Assembly: GCF_016481275.1 (NCBI RefSeq)
Contig: NZ_JAEMNW010000001.1
Span: 186,001 to 250,000 of the forward strand
Reading direction: 5' to 3'
Source of the DNA: Antrihabitans auranticaus
GTDB taxonomy: Bacteria > Actinomycetota > Actinomycetes > Mycobacteriales > Mycobacteriaceae
Length of the DNA stretch: 64,000 bases
Made by a program: the position numbers and the translations under genes. This document shows positions 31,213-38,533 of this stretch, piece by piece (position 1 is the first letter of the stretch; every line of letters begins with the position of its first letter). The notes beneath the pieces are model-generated. The model did no database searches. It saw only the letters and a program-made list of their open reading frames with translations, and was not told the origin of the DNA.

Positions 31213-33138
31213 TCAGCTGGCCTGGAGAACCAGGGGGCTTCCGGGATCCGGAGAAAGCGGCACACCGTCGCGCTGCAGCATCCAGGACGCGATGTTGTGG
31301 AACAACGGTGCCGCAGACTGTCCCGCACCGCCGTCGACGCCGCGCATCGGAGCGTCCAACATGATTCCCACCACATACCGGGGACTGTCGGCCGGAGCGA
31401 TGCCGGCGAACGTGATCCAGTACTTGTCGTTCGAGTAGCAGCCGCACGCCGGATCCACCTGCTGCGCCGTTCCGGTCTTGCCCGCGATCTGGTAGCCCTC
31501 GACCGATGCCGACGGTCCCGTGCCCTGCTGGTAGCCCATCGGGTCGCGCTGAGTCACCGACCGGAACATGTTCCGCAACGTGCCGGCCGTCTGTGCGCTG
31601 ATGACCTGAATGCCTTCCGGCTGCTCGGACTCCTCACGATTGCCGCCCGGCTCGACCTGTGCACGAACGATTCGCGGAGCAACCCGAACGCCGTCGTTCG
31701 CGACCGCCTGGTACATGCTCGTCATTTGCAGCAGGGTCATCGAAAGACCTTGTCCGATCGGCAAGTTGGCGAACGTGCCGCCCGACCACTGGTCGTGGCT
31801 CGGAACCTGGCCCGCGCTCTCGCCGGGCAGTCCGACATCGGTCCGCTGCCCGAGGCCGAAGCGCTGCAACATGTCTGCGTAGCGATCCTCGCCGACGCGC
31901 TGCGCCAGCATCAGAGTGCCGACGTTGGAAGACTTTCCGAAGACACCGGTCGTCGTGTATGGCGCGACGCCGTGTTCCCACGCATCACTCACGGTGACAC
32001 CCGCCATGCGGATGCTGCCCGGAACCTGCAGAACCTCATCGGGATTCGTGACGCCGTACTCGATCGCGGCCGCCGCCGTGACGATCTTGTTCACCGAGCC
32101 CGGCTCGAAAGGCGCACTCACCGAGAGGTTTCCGAGCTCCTTGTTCCTGTTGCTTCCGACGCCTATCGCGGGGTTGAACGTGTTGTCGTTCGACATCGCG
32201 AGCACCTCACCGGTCCGCGCGTCCAACACGACCGCCGATGCATTCTTCGCCCCGGACAGGTCTTTCGCCTGCTGCACCTGCTGCTGCACGTAGTACTGGA
32301 GGTCGGCGTCGAGCGTCAGTTCGACCGCCGAGCCGTCGACGGCAGGCTGCTTGTCGCGCCAGCTGCCGGGGATCACAGCGCCATCCGAACCGCGGTCGTA
32401 CGTCTCGGAACCGTTGGTGCCGGCCAAGACCGAGTCCAGCGATGATTCCAGCCCGATCAAACCGTGGCCGTCCCAGCCGGTCGCGCCCACCATGTTCGCC
32501 GCAAGCGACCCACCCGGGTACTGCCGAATGTCCTGGCGTTCCAGACCGACCTCGGGGAATTTCTCTGTGATCTGCTGCGCAACAGCAGGATCGATACCGC
32601 GCGCGAGGTAGACGAAGGTCTCGTTGCCCGCGAGCTTGGTCAGGAGGTCGCGCTCGTCGACAGCGGCGCCGAGCTTGCCGGCGATGCCCTTCGCAATCGC
32701 CTTCAGGCGGTCCACGGGTTCGGGTGCGGTCGAGTCCTTCTTCTTGGCCTCGTCGAGTTCCTTACGGACCTTCGTCGGCTGGAAGGTCAGTGCCTTCGCC
32801 TCCATCGTGAAGGCGATCGGCTTGCCGTTGCGATCGGTGATCGAACCACGCGTGGCCGGATCGATCAGCGTGGTCGTCCGCTGGCTCGCCGCCTGCGCCG
32901 ATAACTCGGCCGCGGAAAAGCCTTGGATCCAGATCAATTGGAGAACAGCGATCCCGAGCGCCGCAAACATGAGCGTACGGCCGACGCGGAAACGCCCCGG
33001 CATTCCGTCCTTCGCCTTACGCGTTTTCGGCCGTGCCGGACTGGCCTTGCGAGGCACACGCCGATCCGTCGGCTGCCGCCGGTCGGGAACGTGTCGGTCC
33101 AAAGCGGAACGTGGGGCACGACGTGGCGACCTACTCAT
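31213..33138 (-). CDS. ftsI: Septal transpeptidase FtsI (PBP3/PbpB)
   Basis: 641 residues, class B penicillin-binding protein. A ~55-residue basic cytosolic tail precedes one transmembrane helix and the PBP dimerisation domain (SITDRNGKPIAFT). The transpeptidase motifs are complete: SVNK with catalytic S348, KSSN (S403-N405) and KTGT from K554. It cross-links septal peptidoglycan together with FtsW. A C-terminal loop carries ACGCYSNDKYW with a Cys pair. ATG overlaps the preceding stop by 4 bp. Confidence 0.96.
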   Translation of the reverse strand: MSRSPRRAPRSALDRHVPDRRQPTDRRVPRKASPARPKTRKAKDGMPGRFRVGRTLMFAALGIAVLQLIWIQGFSAAELSAQAASQRTTTLIDPATRGSITDRNGKPIAFTMEAKALTFQPTKVRKELDEAKKKDSTAPEPVDRLKAIAKGIAGKLGAAVDERDLLTKLAGNETFVYLARGIDPAVAQQITEKFPEVGLERQDIRQYPGGSLAANMVGATGWDGHGLIGLESSLDSVLAGTNGSETYDRGSDGAVIPGSWRDKQPAVDGSAVELTLDADLQYYVQQQVQQAKDLSGAKNASAVVLDARTGEVLAMSNDNTFNPAIGVGSNRNKELGNLSVSAPFEPGSVNKIVTAAAAIEYGVTNPDEVLQVPGSIRMAGVTVSDAWEHGVAPYTTTGVFGKSSNVGTLMLAQRVGEDRYADMLQRFGLGQRTDVGLPGESAGQVPSHDQWSGGTFANLPIGQGLSMTLLQMTSMYQAVANDGVRVAPRIVRAQVEPGGNREESEQPEGIQVISAQTAGTLRNMFRSVTQRDPMGYQQGTGPSASVEGYQIAGKTGTAQQVDPACGCYSNDKYWITFAGIAPADSPRYVVGIMLDAPMRGVDGGAGQSAAPLFHNIASWMLQRDGVPLSPDPGSPLVLQAS

Positions 33139-34133
33139 TGCGGCACGCCACTAACGTTTTCGGCCGGGCCCGTCACAGGAACCAATTGTTCACCCTGCGC
33201 CTGCACCTGAGGCCCATTCGGGTCTTGCGGCGTGGCGTTGGTTTCGGCAGGCGGGGCAGGCAGGACCGGCGGCTGCTCGGGCAGTACCGGCTGTACCGGG
33301 GGCGGCTGCACCGCGGGCGGCTGAGCCGCCAGTTGCGCGGGTGGTTGTTGCGCGGGTGGCTGTTGTGCGGGTGGCTGCTGTGCGGGCGGCTGCTGTGCGG
33401 GTGCCTGGGTCGTCGGTCGTGCCGCCGGAGTACGGCCCTGCACAGGCACTTCCGAACTCGGACGCAAAGTCTGGTTCAGGAGCGGCGCGGGAGCGCCTTC
33501 GGCAGGTACCGGATTGCCGATGACCGCGACACCGCCGTCCAGTGCCACGACCAACCGGGCCGGATCCTTCGCCGGGATCATCCCGAGCTCACGTGCCTTG
33601 GCGGCGAGTTCCGGCGCCGAGTCGGCCAATTGGACGTCACGTTCCATGGCCGCACGTTCCTGGGCGAGGCGCTGGTTCTGCTCGCGGGCCGCACTGAGTT
33701 GGTAACTGTCTTCCGCCGCGCGCGTGGTGAGCAACAACGTCAACGCCAGGCCCAACGACAGCAGACCGATGATGGTGGCGACGAACGGGATTCGCGCAGC
33801 AAGCGAGGTCGCGCGCTTCGGCATCGCTGTCGAGGAGGCATCCTCACCGAGGATCGCGACAGCACGCTGCTGCCGACGTTCGTATGCCTTCTTCGCGGCG
33901 CTCGATCGACTACCAGCGGCCTCCGGGGCCGAGACCTTGGCCAGCGCTTTGCTTTTCGGCTTGGCGCCCTTGGCTGCCTTCGTCGCCTTGGCTTCTTTCG
34001 CCGCTTTGGCCTCGCGCGCTTTCGTCCCGCGGGAGGACTTCTTGGCGCCGCCCTCCACACGTTCCCGACGCTGTGCCGAATCTCGTTCCGTGGACCGGTC
34101 CGCTCTGGTTCTGGTCGCTGTTCGAACGCTCAT
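33135..34133 (-). CDS. FtsL-like division protein with long Pro/Gln-rich C-terminal tail
   Basis: 332 residues. A ~105-residue Ala/Lys-rich basic cytosolic N-terminus leads to one transmembrane helix ([21 protein letters not shown]) and a short coiled coil ([22 protein letters not shown]) with a following [10 protein letters not shown] block, as in FtsL/DivIC proteins. The last ~120 residues are Pro/Gln/Ala-rich with four QQPPA units. Position between rsmH and ftsI is where ftsL lies in most bacteria and where Mtb has the membrane protein Rv2164c. FtsL identity rests on position and topology, as this family diverges strongly. Confidence 0.8.
   Translation of the reverse strand: MSVRTATRTRADRSTERDSAQRRERVEGGAKKSSRGTKAREAKAAKEAKATKAAKGAKPKSKALAKVSAPEAAGSRSSAAKKAYERRQQRAVAILGEDASSTAMPKRATSLAARIPFVATIIGLLSLGLALTLLLTTRAAEDSYQLSAAREQNQRLAQERAAMERDVQLADSAPELAAKARELGMIPAKDPARLVVALDGGVAVIGNPVPAEGAPAPLLNQTLRPSSEVPVQGRTPAARPTTQAPAQQPPAQQPPAQQPPAQQPPAQLAAQPPAVQPPPVQPVLPEQPPVLPAPPAETNATPQDPNGPQVQAQGEQLVPVTGPAENVSGVPQ
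33335..33404 (-). repeat. 15-bp in-frame tandem repeats coding QQPPA
   Basis: About four near-identical 15-bp units (plus-strand form tgcgggtggctgctg) encode QQPPA in the tail of the FtsL-like protein. Frame is preserved, so unit number can vary freely. Confidence 0.75.
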
Positions 34134-35146
34134 GCCGCTGACCTCCTCGCGATCCGTTCCGCTGCCCGCATGCGCACCGGAGCCGATCTGGGGTTGTCTT
34201 CGATTTCCTGTTCCGTGGCTTTTTCCGCGCCACGGGTGAGCAGTCGAAACTCGGGACCCATGCCCGGCAGCTCCACCGGTAGGCCGACCGGAGTCCGCGA
34301 TACGACACGAGGTGCCAACTCCTGCTTCACAACTCGGTCTTCCAGTGACTGATACGACATGAACACCACGCGTCCCCCGATCGTGAGTGCATCCAGGGCC
34401 GCCGGAATCGCCGCGCGCAGCGAATCGAGTTCGCCGTTCACCTCCACGCGCAATGCCTGGAAGGTCCGCTTCGCCGGATGTCCTCCCGTCCGCCTCGTAG
34501 CTGCCGGAATCGCGTCGTAGATCAATTCGACGAGCCTCGCACTCGTCGTGAACGGATCCTGCTGGCGACGCTTCACGACTTCCGACGCGATCCGTCCCGC
34601 GAACCGCTCTTCGCCGTAGTTCTTGAGAATCCGCGCGAGGTCGCCGTGGTTGTACGTGTTGAGAATGTCGGCGGCCGTCTGACCGGTCGTCGGGTCCATA
34701 CGCATGTCCAACGGCGCGTCGACGCGATATGCGAAGCCACGCTCGGCCTCGTCGAGCTGCATCGACGACACGCCGAGGTCGAACAGGATCGCGCGAACGG
34801 AGTCGGTCGGCGCCAAGCCGGCGCTCTCGAGCGCAGCAGGGATGCCGTCGTAACGGCTGTGCACCAAAGTGATTCGATCCGCATACGGCGCGAGCCGCGC
34901 ACCGGCCAACGCCAGCGCCTCAGGGTCGCGGTCGAGGCCGACGAGTCGGAGGTTCGGATAGGTACGAAGGAAGTGCTCGGAATGTCCGCCGAGTCCGAGC
35001 GTTGCGTCGATGAACACGGGGTCGGCTACGTCGTCGCCGAACGCCGGACCGAGAAGGTCGTCCGCGCGATGTAGCAGAACCGGGATGTGTGCGGGAGTGT
35101 CGTGCGCATCGTCAGCACTGTCAGCCCCTCCCACGTCGCGGTCCAC
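34130..35146 (-). CDS. rsmH: 16S rRNA (cytosine1402-N4)-methyltransferase RsmH
   Basis: 338 residues. SAM-binding [29 protein letters not shown], the family block [20 protein letters not shown] and [12 protein letters not shown] are all present. It methylates C1402 of 16S rRNA; the gene was formerly mraW and is always at the head of the dcw cluster. GTG start 35146. It follows mraZ after ~150 bp with no recognisable element between them. Confidence 0.96.
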   Translation of the reverse strand: MDRDVGGADSADDAHDTPAHIPVLLHRADDLLGPAFGDDVADPVFIDATLGLGGHSEHFLRTYPNLRLVGLDRDPEALALAGARLAPYADRITLVHSRYDGIPAALESAGLAPTDSVRAILFDLGVSSMQLDEAERGFAYRVDAPLDMRMDPTTGQTAADILNTYNHGDLARILKNYGEERFAGRIASEVVKRRQQDPFTTSARLVELIYDAIPAATRRTGGHPAKRTFQALRVEVNGELDSLRAAIPAALDALTIGGRVVFMSYQSLEDRVVKQELAPRVVSRTPVGLPVELPGMGPEFRLLTRGAEKATEQEIEDNPRSAPVRMRAAERIARRSAA

Positions 35147-35297
35147 CTTGTCCTCCGGGTCCTACCCACTAGCTGTTGGCCGCTGATCCGTGGTGCGAAT
35201 ACCGCGGGGTCCCTGTCCGAATGGCACCTGGCGCTGGGGAAGTGCGTCAGGGTCCGCCTCGGGCAGAGACCTCGCGGTACTCGCCGAGTAACCGGGG

Positions 35298-35729
35298 TTA
35301 CAAGATGTCGCCTAGCACCTCGTCCACGCCGAGCGAGTAGCTCTCTTCGTTTTCGGCGGAGTAGGCGTCCCACGCCGCCTTGTCCCAGATCTCGATGAAC
35401 TTGCCCGACCCCGACACGATGCATTCCTTGCTGAGGTTCGCGTAGGTGCGGTGGTCGATCGAGATAGTGATGCGGCCCTGGCCGTCGGGATGCTGCTCGT
35501 CTGCCGCGGCAAAGAAGTTACGAACGAACGCGCGTCGCTGGGGATTGCCACGGGATGCCGCATTCGCCTTCTCAGCCACTTCCAAGAACGCGTCGCGCGG
35601 ATAGACGGCAAGGCTGTGATCTTGGCCTTTCGTAACCATCAACCCTCCCGCCAGTAGTTCCCGGAACCGTGCGGGCAACGTAAGTCGCCCCTTGTCGTCG
35701 AGTTTGGGCGTGTAAGTGCCGAGAAACAC
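35298..35729 (-). CDS. mraZ: Transcriptional regulator MraZ
   Basis: 143 residues: two AbrB-like SpoVT halves. The N-terminal [22 protein letters not shown] and the second-copy DGQGRITI segment are the signature of this family. MraZ binds direct repeats upstream of its own gene and represses the dcw cluster in other bacteria. GTG 35729 has GGGAGG ~6 bp upstream, and its operator is visible 40-65 bp upstream of the start. Confidence 0.96.
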   Translation of the reverse strand: MFLGTYTPKLDDKGRLTLPARFRELLAGGLMVTKGQDHSLAVYPRDAFLEVAEKANAASRGNPQRRAFVRNFFAAADEQHPDGQGRITISIDHRTYANLSKECIVSGSGKFIEIWDKAAWDAYSAENEESYSLGVDEVLGDIL

Positions 35730-35769
35730 TCGACACCTCCCACAGGATCACCCTGGCTCTCCGCTGAGC

Positions 35770-35800
35770 ACCACATTACCCCACTTTCCCCCACTTGCAA
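35770..35800 (-). promoter_or_regulatory. mraZ promoter with three MraZ boxes
   Basis: On the minus strand: a -35-like TTGCAA (35795-35800), 16-bp spacer, and -10 TAATGT (35773-35778). Three direct repeats GTGGG, GTGGG, GTGGT spaced exactly 10 bp (35790-35794, 35780-35784, 35770-35774) fill the spacer and -10. Spaced TGGG direct repeats are the established MraZ recognition pattern, so the layout predicts autorepression of the dcw cluster. Confidence 0.8.
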
Positions 35801-35977
35801 TTACCGAACACGGATTGTTGCGGGCGTTTCGCCGATAACCGCAGGTAGCCGTGGTGGGCCGTGCTGGTTTCGTTATCGAACGCGCCGCGACGCCAATTCG
35901 TGCGGAGGTGAATGCAGCGTAGTTACCCGCACCGACGGGGTCGGTGACGTGCGGATTTCCGCGTGTCGACACGCCCC

Positions 35978-36022
35978 GTGGGGGTTGGTGGGGGAATTTC
36001 CGGATCCGTGGGGCCTGGTGGG
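35978..36022 (+). promoter_or_regulatory. Phased GTGGG box array (possible second MraZ site)
   Basis: Four GTGGG pentamers on the plus strand at 35978, 35988, 36008 and 36018: two pairs at 10-bp spacing, offset by 20 bp, leaving one phase position (35998) empty. The spacing equals that of the MraZ operator 200 bp away, in opposite orientation. Binding by MraZ is an inference. Confidence 0.45.
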
Positions 36023-36078
36023 GGGAGATTCCCTGGCGGGGCGGCCCGCCCCCGCCCAAGTGGGGCCGGAAGCCCGCT

Positions 36079-36134
36079 GAGCAGGCGGTTGGCTGAGCAT
36101 CGTCCGAGAAGGCCGCCAGGTAACCACCTTCTCG
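36079..36134. repeat. Palindromic repeat, type A, copy 1
   Basis: 56 bp: gagcaggcggttggctgagc, then atcg and a hairpin with arms cgagaagg (36105-36112) and ccttctcg (36127-36134) around a ggtaacc core. Internal base 36113 region reads ggccgcc where copy 2 has ggacgcc. Confidence 0.85.
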
Positions 36135-36146
36135 CGCCATACCGCC

Positions 36147-36202
36147 GAGCAGGCGGTTGGCTGAGCATCGCCCGAGAAGGACGCCAGGTAACCACCTTCT
36201 CG
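36147..36202. repeat. Palindromic repeat, type A, copy 2
   Basis: 56 bp, almost identical to copy 1, with hairpin arms 36173-36180 and 36195-36202. It is followed by a ~68-bp spacer (36203-36270) that recurs after copy 4. Confidence 0.85.
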
Positions 36203-36270
36203 GCGAGCCAGTTCGTCGAACGGACGTACGCGGCGGCGACTCCCGCCAACCCCACCGCCCACGGCCCGCC

Positions 36271-36325
36271 GAGCAGGCGGTTGGCTGAGCATCGCTCAAG
36301 TAGCCACCACGAAAGCCGCCTGCTC
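36271..36325. repeat. Palindromic repeat, type B, copy 3
   Basis: 55 bp. It shares the first ~24 bases with type A but ends in ccaccacgaaag plus ccgcctgctc, an exact 10-bp reverse complement of its first ten bases gagcaggcgg. It therefore forms one long stem-loop instead of the internal type-A hairpin. Confidence 0.85.
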
Positions 36326-36353
36326 AGCAGACCGAGCCACGGACATCACCGCC

Positions 36354-36409
36354 GAGCAGGCGGTTGGCTGAACATCGCCCGAGAAGGGCGCCAGGTAACC
36401 ACCTTCTCG
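36354..36409. repeat. Palindromic repeat, type A, copy 4
   Basis: 56 bp with hairpin arms 36380-36387 and 36402-36409. Carries a single change (ctgaacatcg for ctgagcatcg) shared with copy 5, showing that copies 4-5 belong together. Confidence 0.85.
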
Positions 36410-36476
36410 GCGAGCCAGTTCGTCGAACGGACGTACGCGGCGGCGACTCCGCCAACCCCACCGCCCACGGCCCGCC

Positions 36477-36531
36477 GACCAGGCGGTTGGCTGAACATCG
36501 TCTAAGAAGCCACCACGAAAGCCGCCTGGTC
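36477..36531. repeat. Palindromic repeat, type B, copy 5
   Basis: 55 bp. Its arms are gaccaggcgg and ccgcctggtc: both arms differ from copy 3 at the same pair of positions, so complementarity is kept. This compensatory change supports selection for, or copying through, the paired structure. Confidence 0.85.
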
Positions 36532-36558
36532 GACGGCCACGCACGCTCAGACACGACA

Positions 36559-36585
36559 AACGGCGCCGCAGAGTGCGGCGCCGTT
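36559..36585 (-). terminator. Hairpin terminator after the DUF3040 gene
   Basis: Perfect 12-bp inverted repeat aacggcgccgca / tgcggcgccgtt with a 3-nt loop, 17 bp past the stop of the DUF3040 gene on the minus strand. Only a short T-rich stretch follows. It would also insulate the repeat array from read-through. Confidence 0.75.
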
Positions 36586-36601
36586 AGGTCTGTGCGACTA
36601 G

Positions 36602-37039
36602 CTAGTCCTGTTCGAACCTGCGGCGGAAACGTTCTTCCATACGGGCGGTGAACCCGCCGCTGCCTTTCTTGGGCCCGCGTTGCCGGCCGAGCCCTGAGGG
36701 GCGCGACCCGCTGCTGCTGCCACTACCCGTCGATCCGCTTCCGGACGCGGCTTGGCCCTTCACGGACCCGCCGAGTAGCAGCAGAACGCCGGCACCGAAC
36801 ATCACGAGGAAGCCGACGAGGCTGATGACTGGGAAGTCACCCGGCTTGAACGGCAACGCGACGCCTGCGATCAGCAAAACGAGACCAAGAACGAAGAGTG
36901 CCGCAGCTTGCAGACGGCGTCGACTCGACGCCGCGCGCACGCGACCAGCCTTCACCGTCGAGGCGAACTTGGGATCCTCAGCATAGAGCGCGCTCTCGAT
37001 CTGATCGAGCATGCGCTGCTCGTGCTCGGAGAGTGGCAC
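36602..37039 (-). CDS. DUF3040 domain membrane protein
   Basis: 145 residues. The N-terminal MPLSEHEQRMLDQIESALY with AEDPKFAST is diagnostic of DUF3040; two membrane helices follow (AAALFVLGLVLLIAGVALPF and VISLVGFLVMFGAGVLLLLGG). The tail is rich in Gly/Ser then Arg/Lys. The family is nearly always upstream of mraZ in mycolata and has no known function; linkage hints at an envelope or division role. Confidence 0.9.
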   Translation of the reverse strand: MPLSEHEQRMLDQIESALYAEDPKFASTVKAGRVRAASSRRRLQAAALFVLGLVLLIAGVALPFKPGDFPVISLVGFLVMFGAGVLLLLGGSVKGQAASGSGSTGSGSSSGSRPSGLGRQRGPKKGSGGFTARMEERFRRRFEQD

Positions 37040-37093
37040 GGTACCTCCCCCGGCACTAGGGACATGATCGGCGTCTTTGTGCGAAGACGACGA

Positions 37094-37114
37094 GTAGCCG
37101 AACTTCTCGGCTAC
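37094..37114. terminator. Hairpin between the HEPN and DUF3040 genes
   Basis: Perfect 8-bp inverted repeat gtagccga / tcggctac with a 5-nt loop. It lies downstream of the HEPN gene stop and upstream of the DUF3040 start, both on the minus strand, so it may be a terminator or an attenuating structure. No U-tract is present. Confidence 0.4.
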
Positions 37115-37227
37115 CTGAACACCATGATACGAGGTGATTGTTCAGCGGACCACCCACTCCGCCTATGACTTGCCATCATTCCCAGGACCAGACCGGCAGG
37201 TATCCAGAATTTCGCTGATTCGAACTC

Positions 37228-37674
37228 TCACGCAGAGACTTCGCTCCCCCATCCAGGCTCCGGCCGAAGCCTGGCGCCGTCGCCCAGCAGATCTTCGACG
37301 TCGTGGAGAAACGCACCGACCCGATCGAAGAAATCGTCGGCCTGGCGGTCGGAGATCTCGCGGGACAAACCGGCCTCGAGCGCAGCTCGCGTCGCCGAAT
37401 GTTCCGCGAAGTAGTCCGCCCACATCACGAACTCCGGCGCCGACCGCGCCATCAGCACCCACGCGCTGCGCGATTTCTCGCGCCCGGTCCGGCTCGCGGC
37501 GTGCGCACCGAGGACCGCCGCGGCTCCCCGCAATGCCGCCAGATAGGCGACCTGGAAGCGCTCGCGCGGATCGTCTTCGCCGACCGCGTCCATCAGCAAC
37601 CGATCGGCGCGTGCGAGTAGTTCACGCGGTCCGCGCGCAGTCCGCGCCGGAAATCGGCTCGGTTGAGCAGCCAT
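37228..37674 (-). CDS. SAV_6107-type HEPN domain protein
   Basis: 148 residues, all-helical. RGPRELLARADRLLMDAV and RFQVAYLAALRGAAAVLG, followed by SRSAWVLMARSAPEFVMWADYF, match the actinobacterial SAV_6107 family, a HEPN-fold group. No RxxxxH ribonuclease motif is obvious, so toxin activity is not claimed. ATG 37674 has GAGGAGG 8 bp upstream; sequence beyond it is poor protein. Divergent from the GNAT gene. Confidence 0.8.
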   Translation of the reverse strand: MAAQPSRFPARTARGPRELLARADRLLMDAVGEDDPRERFQVAYLAALRGAAAVLGAHAASRTGREKSRSAWVLMARSAPEFVMWADYFAEHSATRAALEAGLSREISDRQADDFFDRVGAFLHDVEDLLGDGARLRPEPGWGSEVSA

Positions 37675-37853
37675 TTTCGTTGCCTCCTCACACGCACCGC
37701 ACAGGCGCAGGATGATCGTTGTGCAGGGCTCGGAATCCGGCGAAACCCGCTTCCCTCGGGTCATCGCCGGATCACCGACATCGAACATTCATTCGACGGA
37801 TTCAATATAGATCGACCCACCGACAAGTTCTCCGACAGAAAGAGGTGAGGGCA

Positions 37854-38519
37854 GTGGACCACCGAGCGAAACGCGACGTGCCGCAGAACGGGCAACACAA
37901 CGCTGCCCACGCGCCGACCGTCGTGGAACTGTCGGCACAGGACCTCCGTAGGCGCCTCAACGAAGCGCTGTCCATCTACGTCGCGGCGATGGACTACCCC
38001 CGCGGGACCGAGCACCACCGCGCGCCGATGTGGGCCGAACACATCTCCAGACCGGGCTGGCGCGCGGTGGGCGCCTTCCTCAACGATCCGCTCACGTTCC
38101 CCGATTCGCGAGACAATCCCCTCGTTGCGATCGGGTATGGCTACCGCGGGGCGCCGCACCAGTGGTGGCACCAACAGGTCTACAGCGGGATGCGTAGCGC
38201 AGGCTGGCCCGAGGAGGCCACCCACGAAACTCTGTCCAACTACTTCGAGCTGACCGAACTCCACGTGCATCCCGGCGCGCAGGGGCACCGCCTCGGCGAG
38301 ACCATCCTGCGTCGGCTCATGCACGACCGTCCGGAACGGTCGATCCTGCTCTCGACGCCCGAGGTCTACGGCGAGGACAACCGGGCCTGGCGGCTCTACC
38401 GTCGGCTGGGTTTCCGCGACGTCGTACGCCAGTTCACGTTCACCGGCGACAGTCGGCCGTTCGCCGTGCTCGGCCGCTCCCTGCCACTGCCCTCCACCGT
38501 CCGCGCTCCCGCGTCGTAG
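37854..38519 (+). CDS. GNAT-family N-acetyltransferase
   Basis: 221 residues. An N-terminal ~100-residue extension precedes the GNAT core: ELTELHVHPGAQGHRLGETILRRL is the acetyl-CoA P-loop region and NRAWRLYRRLGFRDVVRQF the C-terminal beta-bulge. In gene order it corresponds to Mtb Rv2170. Start GTG 37854 with GAGG ~9 bp upstream; GTG 37845 is the alternative. Only 14 bp separate it from crtO, so it may lead the carotenoid operon. Acceptor substrate unknown. Confidence 0.85.
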   Translation: MDHRAKRDVPQNGQHNAAHAPTVVELSAQDLRRRLNEALSIYVAAMDYPRGTEHHRAPMWAEHISRPGWRAVGAFLNDPLTFPDSRDNPLVAIGYGYRGAPHQWWHQQVYSGMRSAGWPEEATHETLSNYFELTELHVHPGAQGHRLGETILRRLMHDRPERSILLSTPEVYGEDNRAWRLYRRLGFRDVVRQFTFTGDSRPFAVLGRSLPLPSTVRAPAS

Positions 38520-38533
38520 CGACACGCCGCCAC

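Larger units (their letters stand above)
36147..36531. repeat. Tandem duplication of an A-spacer-B unit
   Basis: Copy 2 + spacer + copy 3 (36147-36325, 179 bp) and copy 4 + spacer + copy 5 (36354-36531, 178 bp) are near-identical units separated by 28 bp. The two spacers differ by one base (actcccgcc versus actccgcc). Confidence 0.85.
35730..36601. other. Gene-free region between mraZ and the DUF3040 gene
   Basis: About 870 bp without a credible gene. From mraZ outwards it holds the MraZ operator/promoter (35770-35800), a stretch with nothing recognised (35801-35977), a phased set of GTGGG boxes (35978-36022), five palindromic repeats (36079-36531) and a terminator (36559-36585). Short open frames here are built from the repeats and have no ribosome sites or family resemblance. 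In Mtb H37Rv, as I recall, this same gap holds an IS6110 copy. Confidence 0.8.

Noticed and set aside
35978-36030. G-quadruplex from four G-runs
   Set aside because: One loop would be about 15 nt, making a stable quadruplex unlikely; the regular 10-bp phase fits protein boxes better.
36079-36531. Regularly recurring repeats as a CRISPR array
   Set aside because: Units are irregularly spaced, come in two structural types, and the spacers are themselves duplicated; no cas genes are present.
35748-36559. Short minus-strand open frames with repeated peptides across the repeat region
   Set aside because: They exist only because the repeats lack stops in these frames; no ribosome sites, and three overlapping frames look equally coding.
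37228-37674. HEPN toxin of a toxin-antitoxin pair
   Set aside because: No RxxxxH ribonuclease motif and no adjacent nucleotidyltransferase or antitoxin gene.
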